Source of the DNA: Sciurus carolinensis
Taxonomy: Eukaryota > Chordata > Mammalia > Rodentia > Sciuridae
Reading direction: 5' to 3'
DNA: 64,000 nt
Assembly (NCBI RefSeq): GCF_902686445.1
Contig: NC_062225.1
Coordinates: 94,538,581 to 94,602,580 of the forward strand
Both the position numbers and the translations under genes were made by a program. This document shows positions 14,001 to 26,000 of this stretch, piece after piece. The notes under the pieces are model-generated. The model had not been told where the DNA came from and did no database searches. It saw only the letters and a list, made by a program, of their open reading frames with translations. The stretch's first letter is position 1; each line of letters begins with the position of its first letter.

Positions 14001-17000
14001 ATTACAGTTTCTTTTAAATAAGTGAATATTTTATAAGATAGAATTTTAATTCCTTTAATGATTTTTTATTATTTTTGAGTCATATTTTTAGTGGTTGCTG
14101 TAGTTTACAACATATCAGAAACTACTTCAAATTTATATTATCATGATTCTGTAAGATGCAAAATTGTTGTTATATTTAGTTATATTCCCTTTTTCTCCCT
14201 TTTTTTGCTATGACTGTGCTGTTACATCTATACTTACAAGGCCAATAACATATTTTACAGTTGGTGGTTATATAATTGCATGTTTTTAAAGAAATTCAGT
14301 GAAGAACTAAGAGCAAGTGCTTTTTTTCTGAGCCCACCATGGGCCTTCTTACTTGCCACCTGTGGTTCTGCATGCCTGCTCCTGTGGATTCCAGTGGCCA
14401 AATGGTGTAGGGTTCATTCTGCAGCTCGGCCCTGTCCCTGCCCTCGCCCCCTCCTTTGACCTGCAGCGGGCAGGTGCGTGGCATTTCTCTGCAGGCCTAG
14501 GAACACTGTGCACAGGAGGCATTTAGAACTGCGTGCTATAACCCAGGTCAGGAATAAGAGGAGAGAGGCACTTGTGCTCCTGTTCCCGTTTCTGTGCTTA
14601 TCTTGGCTAGTGCCATGCTTTATGTGGTTTTGGTTGCCACCTAGACCACTGGCTTCAACCTGAAGAGCTGTCACTGGCAGCACTTGTAAAATAGGTCTAC
14701 TGGCAACAGAATCCCTCTGGTTTTTCCTTTTAGTTTGGGAATGTCTTTGTTTCACCTCTACTTCCAGAGGTAATTTTGCTGGGATTGGATTCTGGACCTA
14801 CAGTCTTCCCTTCAACACACTGATTTGCCATCTTAGTGCTTTCCAGTCTCCACTGTCCCTGATGGGAGACATGCATGCATCTAGCTGAGGTTCCATGCTC
14901 ATGGTGAGTCCTCTTTCTCTTGCTGCCTCTGAGATTTTCTGCGTGTTTCAGCATTTTGCCGTTGTGCGTGTGGCCAGATCTCCACACATCCAGCCTGCTC
15001 AGGGCTCACTGAGCTGCCTGGGCGTGGGTTAGCTCCTGTCATTGGCTGGGGATGTTTCTAGTACTGCCTCTTGGAGAGTGTCCTCTGCTGTTGGCAACTT
15101 GAGGTGACCCAGAGTTTTCAGCATCTGCTCATCCTTCTCCTCTTAGTCTTAAGGTTCTGTATGAATTTGTCCTCACATTCACTGACGCTGTTTTGCCTGC
15201 TCAGCTCTGCTGTTGACTCCTCTAGGGGGTTCTTCATGTTTGTCACCTGCTTTCACTTCCAGGACTTCTACTTGCTCTTTCTGTGGCCTCCGTCTGCACC
15301 CATTGAGTGGGAAACGCTCAGTCTTTGAGGCAACGTCCTCCTTGCCCATAGTCTACCTCTTGATCATGTTCTCTAGTTCTTTGGACATAGTTTGAATGAT
15401 CTCTGTCTGCTAAATGGGAAAGGCATTTGCTCTTGCTTGCTTTCCTTTTTCCAGGGTTGGGTCACATACTTCTACTTCTTTGCTTGTCTCATGATCTTTC
15501 GCTGAGAACCCACATTTTGGGTAACACATCCTCATCACTTGATGACACTTTGGTCAAGGAGCCACATGTGGGATAGCCCATGTGGTTGTCTTATGTGGTA
15601 CTCGCCTTGCCTGTAGCTATGGTAGTCCTGTGAGGACACTCTGTGATGAGGCTCCAGATGCCTGATACCTGTCAGTTATTTTATAGTAAGGGGGGGCACA
15701 GCTAATACTGTGGGCTTGTGCAGTTGGTGGTTCAGCTGGGCTGTCTCGGTGCATTCAGTCCCACTCTCCTGGAAAAGTGTGGGCTTGGGTGCACGGTCAA
15801 CAGGGCTCCTCCTCGGTCTCTGCGGAGTGTCTGGCTGACTGTTGGCGTCACTCAGGTGTTAGCCTGCTGATGGCTTCATCTTCAACAAATTGCTCCATTG
15901 TTCTCATGGAGCTCCAGCTGCTCCTTGCTGTGTCTCCAGAGTCCTCATCTTGCCACAGCACAACACCCTGAACTGTGCTCACTCTGCTCCAATGCAGCTT
16001 GCCTCCCAAGAGCTGTGTTCTTGAAGTCTGCATCTATGCCTGGCCAGAATCTTCATGCCGTTGCTCCAGAGCTGGAGACTGGGATAGTGGCGTGCTTCGC
16101 CAGGTTGACACTTATGCAACTCTGGGCAGTCACAGCTTTTTGTCTTCTGGGTAGAACTTCTGACAGCAGATAAGCCAGGCCATGTGGGATGGATCCTGTT
16201 GCTCCTGAGTAAGCTTCTGCTGCACAGGTGGTGTTGTAGTCAACTTTTTCACCGCTGTGTAAGTGACCTGACCAGAACAACTGTAGAGGAGGAAGAGTTT
16301 ATTTGGGGGCTCACAGTTTCAGAGGTCTTAGTCCATAGAAGGCCTGCACCATTCCTTGGGGCTCAAGATGAGGCAGGACATCACAGTAGAAGAGTGTGGC
16401 AGAGGTCAGCAGATCACAAGTTGATCAGGAAGCAGAGAGAGTCCACTGGCAGATATAAATGTGTAACCCAAAGCCATGCCCCCCAATTCCTACCCTCCAG
16501 CCACACCCTATCTCTTCAGTTACACTCAGTTAATCCCTATCAGGGGATTAATTCACTGATTGGGTTAAGACTCTTACAACCCAATTCTTTCTCTTCCAAA
16601 CCTTCTTGCATTGTGTCATGTGAGCTTTTGGGGGATACCCCACATCCAAACCATGACAGGTAGAGGGGCTGCAGACGCTGACCTGGAATGGAGCTCCTGC
16701 AACAGCAAGCTGGAGGCCAGGGTCTGTGTCCTTGTGCCACCCTCCTCCAGAGTGGCCCACCAGCCCAGCCAGACCTTGCTATGTATGTGGCCCCAATGTC
16801 ACTAGCTGCTGTTGCCTCGGCCAAGTCTGGACAGAGTTCTTGAGTATGCATTCAGAGCTCAGGTTCTGCAGGGTGAGAGTTGAGTCCCGACTCCCTGTTC
16901 CTTTGGACATTGAGCGTACTGAGTAACCCTCTGAATGAATGACTGCCCACATCTGGAATAAGGACCAATTGGGGAGGGGAAATTTATTTTGTTAGGCAAG

Positions 17001-20000
17001 GATTGGTAAAGAGGCATGGTTCTGAGAAGTGAAGGAAATAGTGCCAAGAAGGCCCAACACAGCCTGTCATGGGACCTGTCCCACTGTCTTTTGTACCAAA
17101 AGTCAGAGTTCACACTGCATCAGCAATTGTGAGCAATCTTGCTTTCACTGGAGTTTGAAAGAACCACTCAGCTTCTCCTAGGGAGAACTCGAATTCATTC
17201 TTCCACCTTCCTGGGGAGGAAGGCCTCTGGGCTACAGCTGAGAGTGGATGCTGTTAGAGGCCAGTGTGTGAAGGACCTGTCACACAAGGAGTAGAAGGTG
17301 TTGGGAGAGGCCTCAGGTTTGTCCTGCAGTGAAACTGGACACATGCTGGGAGCAAGGCAAGCTTGGGGCCCACATGGGGCTCTTGGGGAGACTGGCACGG
17401 GCTCCTGCCTGTCCAAGAGCAGCTGAGAGAGTGGGGAAAGTAGGGCAGCCCAGCTGTGTTGGTGGGCGGGAGGCTTCCCACAGGGCTGTGCAGGGGCCTG
17501 ACCTCACGTACCCAAGTCTTCAGCCCAGTGCCTCACAGAGGAAGGCAGACTGGGCTGAAAGACTGCAGCAGGGGCAGAGGGAGGTGGTGCTGGTCTCTAG
17601 CAGGCTTCAGAGAACATCCCTCCAGGTTTTCCTGCTGGTGTTGGTTATTTTTAAATCCTTACACTTAAGAATTTATTTAATTGAAAAACTGGCATCTTAT
17701 TAATTAATGCCTGAGAAACACCTATCGAATTCTCCCATGGCTTCTCACCCTGAGGCAGTGTTGCCCCTGCCCAGTATCCTTGCAGAAACCTGTTCTACTC
17801 ATTCTGCACTGCAGAAGTAAGCCTGGGGGTGCTGGCACTCACGTGCTGCTAGAGCCATCTGTGGAGCTGTGACCTGGTTCTCTGCCTCGTTAGTGGTATC
17901 ACCAAAGAACATGGGATCATCTTACTCCCATTTCAAAGGAACCAAACAGAGACAGATAGAAGATTAGAGGTGGATGTTTTTCCTAAGTTGCCTCTCAGAG
18001 CTTTGCTGTGCTTAACTGTTCTGATGTGTCCTGAGCAGGACAGGGCAACTGGAGCAGCTGCAAGGTCCTGGGCAGGTGCACACGTTCTGGGTGCAGATGC
18101 TGCGTGCGGTGCAAGACCCAAGCCACCTTGTCTGCAAGTGCCTGTGAGGCAGAAGCTGTGATCACTGCTAAAGGGCTTAGCTTTAAGAAAAATGCAGTTC
18201 ACTCCAAGTCATTCAACAGGCCAATCCGCAGAGATCATCTGTATGTGAAGTAAAAGTAGTGGCCAGCAGGAGCCACAGGAAAGCCTTTTGCATGGGTCAG
18301 CAACCTGCTTGTACCAGGAACCCCATCAGGTCCTTTCAAGTACGATCTTTGGTTATAACAGGTCAATTAAAGCATTGATTTGAAAACATTCAGAGAAGAA
18401 GATTAAAGAATGGGCAAGTCAACTCCTCTGTCAAGGTTGGCATGACTTCTGTGCTTTTTGAGATATGAGGACCACTCCATGATTCCCACTCATCCTCAAA
18501 TGGCCTTACAAATGCAGCTACTATGATCATGCCCATGTTACAGAGAGTAGTCCCCCCAAGATCACACTGCCTCCAGCAGCCCAGTACACGTAGCACATGC
18601 CTCTGTCCAGAGGCTGTTGCTGAGGCAGGCCTTGCAAGGAAGTCAAGAGTGGGGAGCTGGAGGTTGAAGTCTGAGGCACCCATGTGCTGGGCTGCTGAGG
18701 ACCTGGAGGGTCCTGGTTCCTTTGATGGGGCATTAACTTTTCTAACCTTGGGCTTTTGCTCAGCAGGACCTGCAGCAAGCAGTGAGCTGGCTTTCATTCT
18801 AGCAATGCCCAGTAGTGGGCATTGCTAATGGAAATCTACTTACCCCTGCACCATGAACTTCTGTGGCCAAGCACCCAGCTGAGCATCCCTGGGGGTGGGC
18901 ATGCAGCCTCCCCAGCAGCACCAAGTGGGAGCTGCCTGGACCTGCCACCACAGCCTTTCTAGGTTCCTGGGTTTGTGTTTTAGTCAGCTTTTTCACTGCT
19001 CTGACAAAAAGACCTGACAAGAACAATTAAAGGAGGAAAAGTTTATTTGGGCTCACAGCTTCAGAGATCTCCATCCATAAACACCAACTCCACAGCTCTG
19101 GACCCAGAGTGAGGCAGGATATCATTGGGGAAGGATATGGTAGAGGAAAGCATCTCAGGACATGACCACCAGGAAGCAGAGAGGGAGAGCTCCACTCACC
19201 AGGGACAAATAAAACCCCAAAGACATACCCAGTGACCTACCTCCTCCAGCCACACCCAGCCTGTCTGGAGTTACCACCCAGTTAACCCACCCAAGGATCA
19301 GTGCACTGATTAGGGGAGATCTAATCACCTCGCCTCTGAGCACTCTTAGACTGGCTCAAACATGAACTCTTGAGAGACGCCTCATATGCAAACCATTCCA
19401 ATTCTCATGAAGAGAGCAGCAGAGGAGATCAGAAGGCACATTGGTCCCTCCCTCCTGCCCCAATTGGCCTGTCCTGGCCTCAGGAGCAGCAGCCTGCAGC
19501 CTCCCATGCATGAGTGATGGCATAAACAAGGAATAGAGTGGGGTCCAGTGCTCAGGGCCCTCAGGGCTTGGGTCACCACCTGTGCACTCTGGGCATCTCA
19601 GCTCAGAACACTGGCTTCTTCCATACCTGTTCTGTTTGCATGAAATTTTACTACATTACATAGGGTGTTTGAGTTTTAATTAACCTTATTTTAAATGATA
19701 TTTAGCTTAACTTTTAAAATAAATTGGTTTCACATTTTAGGTATCGGATCTGGTGATAATTCTGAACTATGACAGAGCTGTTGAAGCTTTTGCAAAAGGC
19801 GGGAATCTGACACTTGGAGGGAACTGTACTGTGGCTGTTGGGCCATTGGGAAGGTGAGGTTTGTCAAGTGTTTTTAGAATAGATGTCAAAAGGTAAAGAC
19901 TTAAAAATCACTTTTTTTTTTTTTTTTTGGATTGAGAGGAAATTTGAGTTAAAATGGACAAACTTATGATTTCTGCATCTGCCAGAAATGGTCATCAAGG

Positions 20001-23000
20001 TCATTGCAAAAACAAAACAAAACAAACAAACAAAAACACCCACAAAGAGCCAGCACAGAACACTCAACTTGAGCTCTGAGGAAGGTAGGGCTGGTGGCAA
20101 AGGAGGGAGGACCAGAAGAGAGCCACCTCTTTCTGAGTCCTGAGCACTGGAGGTGGGTGTATTCACAACATTGAAGTTACATATTTATTTTCCTTCTCTG
20201 TTGATGAAGCACTATTCTTGGGTTAATTGAGCAATGTAAAAAATTGCATACTTAAGAAATTCACACAGAAAAATCATCTGAAAGGCATGTAGTTTAATGA
20301 AAATGATCTAGTGCTAGTTGAATCCAAGCGCTTCAGTTTTTTGGTTTTCTTTTTTTTTTTTTTTTTTTTTTTTTTTTCCACTTAGAATTGCACTCAGGGT
20401 ACTTTACCACCAAGTTACATTCCCAGCCTTTTTAATTTTTTTTTTTTTTTTTTAATTTTGAAGCAGTGTCTCACTTAAGTTGGTTATGACCTCACTAAGT
20501 TGCTGAGGCTGACCTTGAAATTGCTCTTCTCCTTTCTCAACCTCCGAAACCACTGGGGTTACAGGTGTGTGCCACTGCACCAGCTCGTCAGCTCTCGGGA
20601 ACTGTTTCCATGTGTGGAAGACGTCAGTTGTCTACACACCCTCTGCAGAGCAGGGCTCCTGTCAGGCACCCCCTGGTAGATCTGTCTGTTCTGGTGGCCC
20701 TTCTTTCCCTCTAGGCCACCTCAAAGCTGTCTTGGAGCCAACAGGAAGTGACCCTGCGAGAGCCCCTGGAGTGAGGGTCCCAAGGGAGCTCCTCTCCTGC
20801 ATGCACAGTGCTGTCTGTCATCACAGGCCCATGCTTTTCAGGAACCTGGAAGGAAATGTGGCCCTGAGGAGCTCTGCAGCTGTCTTCACATACTGCAAGT
20901 CCAGGGGACTCTTCGCAGGCATCTCTCTAGAAGGGAGCTGTCTGATTGAAAGGAAAGAAACAAACCGCAAGTAAGTTCATGCTGCAGATTGTAACTGATT
21001 TAAAGGGTGATAAGAAGGTGATACTTCAAAACTGACACAGCTCTTTATTTTACAGAATACCTGTATATGTTTTCTTAAACATAATGAGATGTGGCTCTAA
21101 GCATATATTTTATATTCAAACATTCAAGAGAAAAGTAACATATAGAAAATCTTAAAAAGAAACAGAAGATGAAAACTGTGCATTGCTCCAGTACTAGCAT
21201 GGCTTACCTTTGCCTTTCTGCCTCCAACATTGTCCTACGCATACTTGTCCTTTGTCCTGTCAAGGAAGGTTGCAACATGATATCTTTTCACCAGCACCCT
21301 AAGGATTGTGAGCATCTGCTGATGGCCACACAGCACCCTGTTGGCTGGAGACCCCACCTGGAGTATGTTTGCAAACATCCATGGAGGGTTTAGCATTAAC
21401 CTTGCAGGTCAAATGAAATGTGCCTCACTGTGAGAGATTTCCTGCTATTACACTCTGCCTTCGCCCTCCCTTCTTATCAAATGGAGATCATTAGCAATTA
21501 GAAATACAATTTGGTTTTTAAAAAGGATTATGGGTGAAGGCCGCTTCTCTCACTGGCCGCTGGATAATTTTCCCAACTGCTCCTAGAAATCCAGGTAGGT
21601 CCACTTAGGAAACTGAGACTGAAAGCAGACTACTTCCAGAACCCCAGGAAGGCCCAGACCACCAACCTGTGACCCAGGTGGGGCTGGTTGACAGAGCTTC
21701 TCCAGGGCCAGGGACAAACCTGCCACTGCAGGGGATGAGAGCATAGCATCCAGCTGCCGTGAGCACAGTAGCACATGGCACATTAGAGTGGCTCAGAGAA
21801 GCCGGAAAGTAGTGGTGGTGGGGAGAGTGAAGTTTGTTACTCTGTCCATGTAGATGTGTGTGGTGGATTCTTAAGTAAGTGTGTGCTTTCTGTACCCATG
21901 AATGGAGGATGCGGGTCAGAATATCCATGACAGTTGCCTCTGGAGGTGAGTCTGGGGAGAACTACAGAGCTGGAGAGGACGAGGCTGGGGTTGCTGCCTG
22001 AAAGGCAACCCACAGCAGCAACAGGCGCACTGCCCCAGAAGAGGTCAGGCCTGCTAAAGTGATGTTCTTAATGGTGCACTCTTCTCAGATTCTATTGCCA
22101 GGACGTTCGAGCCTGTGACATCTTATTTGGAGACGTGCCACGGCCTGCACAAGCAGAAGATCTTTATGAGATTCTCGATTCCTTCACTGAAAAGTACCAG
22201 AGTGAGGCACAGCGCATCAACGCCAGGAGGGCAGCAAGGGAGCTGCGCAAGGTCCTGGGTCTTCGCTCACGGTTCCTCCTGGGTCTCAGGAATCCCCTCT
22301 GCAGAGCCTTCTGTCCCTGGTGTGGGGCCCCATGACCCCCTGACTCCCTGTGTGACTTCACTTGCATGACAGTGAGTGGGAAGGTGTCACATGCCCCTGA
22401 CATGCCACCGAAGGACCAGACTTCCTGAGGTGGAGAACTGCCAAGCTAGCTGCTGGCACCAAACACCTGCCAGCCAGGCCCATGTCCCCAGGCTCTGTGG
22501 GTGTTTCACCATGTCCCGTGACAGCCTTTCAAATGCAGCCTGGCCCCTGTCTCACAGTGCGTGAGGTCACTGCCCTCCCCACAGGAGGCGGGGGCAGGCC
22601 GCTGTCCCACCCCTGTCCCACCCCAGGCTTGCTCAGGTGGTCCCTGTACCCAGGAGTGCCTGCCAGCTCCTAGCACACCTCCTCAATAAGTGTATGGGAT
22701 GAACGTTACTGCTTAGACTTGTTAGACACAAAAGCATTCTGTGCTGCTAAGTGTGAACCAAGTGGTAGAATTATATCTCTATTCTCATTCTTTGTAGGCT
22801 AAAGAATTGCCTCCAAAACCGTCCTCAAGACCACAGGGGTCATCTGCAGCAGCCCCGCTAAGCTCCAACTCTCAAAGTAAATACTTTTGTTGCAATTTAA
22901 GTACATTATGATTAAGTAATTAATAAGTAGTTTGTTAAGACTTCCAGCAACATTGTTACACTTTACAATCAAATACAAGAAATAATGGTGTTTAAAGAAA

Positions 23001-26000
23001 AGAGGAAATGTTAGTCTCTTTTGTATCATAAGTTCTCAGCCACTGTGATTTTGAAAACTTCTGTTCTCACTCATAAGATGCTTTCTTAAAGCTACAAAGA
23101 GATGTATCATTCGAGTTTTACTATTTATTTTGTCATTTCTTCTGAAATGACTATGCTGCTGATTGGAGCACAGGAGCTCACTGTACTTCCTCACAGTGAG
23201 GCTTACTGGTCTGAACACGTAAACTTATCCTGGTGTATATTCTCAAACTTACGTTTTGAATATTACTTTTACCACCCATTCCTGGGATCTCAGGGCCTCC
23301 TGAGGTGGTTTTTAAACTAGATGAAGTTTATAAAACATCCAATTTGAGTCTTTACCTCTCTATCAGTCATTTTTATGATAGGCACTCTGGGACTTCTATT
23401 TTTCATATACACAAATTATCTGTAAATAGAAATATATTAAAGTTGGTGATCTTTCATGTAATGGGCAATGATTATGTAAGAGACCTGTGCTGCTGTGTTT
23501 GGGAGCACAACTCTAAGTTAGATTCTGCCTTTAATGAATTTGATGATGGAAGGAGAGAGACTTGATGTAAAAACGTAACTCCTGCTAATGGGAAGAGGAA
23601 TAGAAAATGCATTGAAGCTCTGCGGAGGGCAGGAATCTCATTCCCACACTCTTCGGTCATGTGTTACCTCTGTTTTTTCCAGTTTCAGCCCAGCTCCCCG
23701 ACCTGGGTTCTTGGTATTTCCCACCACAAACACACATCATATACATTCTGCGTCATATGCATTCCCCGTCAGACACACAGTCCACCTGCCACACCTCCAC
23801 CTTGAGCCTTCCACCTCGCATGTTCCCGGGATATTCCTCTCCTCCCCGCCCCCTGCCACACATATTCTGCCCTCAGGCTTTTCCCCCACCCGCTCTCCCC
23901 TGTGTGCTCTCCCAACCTGCGCTCTCCCCCACGTACACACCCACCACGACATTCCCACCACAACATGGTCTTCATAACATTCCTTGCACATCCCTTCCTA
24001 CTGCTCTTGACTCTGGAGCATTCCCAAGTCTTTGCAAGTCAAGACTGGAAGTTTTCATCCCCATCTTGGTGAAGTCAAACGTCTGTTCATATCACTGCCA
24101 GTGTTGGGGAATTAATCATGTATGAGTAGTCTTTTCATCTCCTTGGTCCATTTCTTTCTTTTTATAATTTTTTTTATTCTAATTAGTTATACATGAAACA
24201 GAATGCATTTTGGATTCATTGTACATGAATGGAACATAGCTGTCCATTTCTCTGGTTGTACATGATGTAGAGTCATACCATTGGTGCCACATACAAGTAC
24301 CTATGGTAATGATGTCAATCTCATTCCACCATCTTTCCCATACCCCTCCCCCCTTTCCTCCCCTCACTCCCCTCTGCCCAAGCCAAAGTTACTCCATTCA
24401 TCCCTGCCTCCCCCATTATGAATCAGTATCCACATATCAGAGAAAACATTTGGCCTTTGGTTTTTTGGGTTTGGCTTATTTTGCTTAGCATGATATTCTC
24501 CAAGTCCATCCATTTACCAGCAGATGCCATAATTTCATTCTCCTTTAAGGTGAGTAATATGCCATTATGTATATATACCACATTTTCTTGATCTATTCAT
24601 CTATTGAAGGGCATCTAGGTTGGTTCCATAGTTAGCTATTATGAATTGAGCTGCTATAAGCAGTGATGTGACTGCCTCACTGCAGTATGCAGATTTTAAA
24701 TATTTTGGGTATAGACTGAGGACTGGGTTATTTGGGGTTTTTTGTTTGTTTTTGGTGTTAAGTTTTTTGAGTTTATATCATGGAGATTAATGCTCTTGGA
24801 ATATTTGTTGCCTTCTCAATATTTGAAAATGATTTATATATCAGTGGCTTTATCATTGGGTTGTAGTAGTTTTTTTACATTTATTATGTGTCCTTTGATT
24901 TTGTTTTTCATATATCTTACTAATTGAGAGCTTTAATTTTTGTATAAAAATTTGCCTACCATCTAGTTTTTATGAATTTATGTGTTTTAGTTATGGTTAT
25001 GAAGGTAACCATGTATCTGTATCTGATACACAATTGCGTTCTCCAAGAATTCTTGTGATATTTTTATTTCTAATTCCTGGATACTTATTCTTCCTGTAAA
25101 TAATTTACCAAGCATTCCCTCCTCTGCCATTTTGCAGTTCTATTTGAAATTATACCATGAATTCATGTTCATGCCACAGTTTTGTAAGCTAATCATAAGT
25201 TAATCACCTGGAGACCTGTGTCACCATTTGCCTTGCTGTGCTCTCCCTGGCTGGAACATGGTGCTGTGTGTCCCTGTGGGCCTTCAGGGATCTGTGCCCT
25301 TCCGAGGACCGCAGTACACTTTTCCATTTCCAGATCAGTGTGGAGGAAATCACAGTTAGCACACGTTTTGCTGGCCTGACATCTGATCATCCACCCCAAA
25401 TTGCTTCTAGTCAACTTCTTAAAGCCAGCCCCTTGGCCTGTCTGTCCTGCTCCTGCCCACCAGTGTTACACAGAGGTCAGAGCCAGGATGTGTGGGCTCT
25501 CAGGCAACTCAGGGTAGTGTCCAGACCCTAGCTTCCAGAGTTCTGCCCCCAAGCCAGCTACTGAGGCATGGCATACAGGCTCCCTCTGCATCTTCTGCCT
25601 TGTCTTCTGTACTTGAAGACGAGAAGCAAACCCCCAAACATTCTGATTCTCACTAAGTGACATTGCCTGCAGCCCTGAGAAGAGAAGGCCAGTCTGAAAT
25701 ACGAACGTATGTCAGTGTCCTGAGCCAGTGGTTCTGGTAGGCAGCAGATCTTCCTTGGAGTGATTTCTGCTGCTTTATGCACAGCAAAATTGAGGAAGGA
25801 TTTATAATGAAAATAGTAATTCATATTCTCATTATTTAGTAATTATTTTTAAAAATCACATAGCTAGATGTTGCTCCAGGACTCAGGATTCAAGAAGGGG
25901 AGGTATTGAGAGACTCAGGACCAGCTTAGAGCCGCCAGGTGAGTCTCTCCCACTGGGTGAGGCTACCTGGACAGGGCATTAGTCCTGGAACGCAGGGAAC

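Larger units (their letters stand above)
11932..19740 (+). other. SH3YL1 intron 4
   Basis: GT-AG intron of 7809 bases, starting GTGAGTGG and ending ACATTTTAG. It holds a worn antisense ID, a MIR, a long antisense L1 relic and two copies of the unassigned TGTT-type repeat, listed separately. The remainder is unremarkable. Confidence 0.85.

Noticed and set aside
22115..22369. Frames running past exon 7 into intron 7
   Set aside because: The reading beyond 22251 has no similarity to the SYLF/linker region, and exon 8 continues the known protein in frame.
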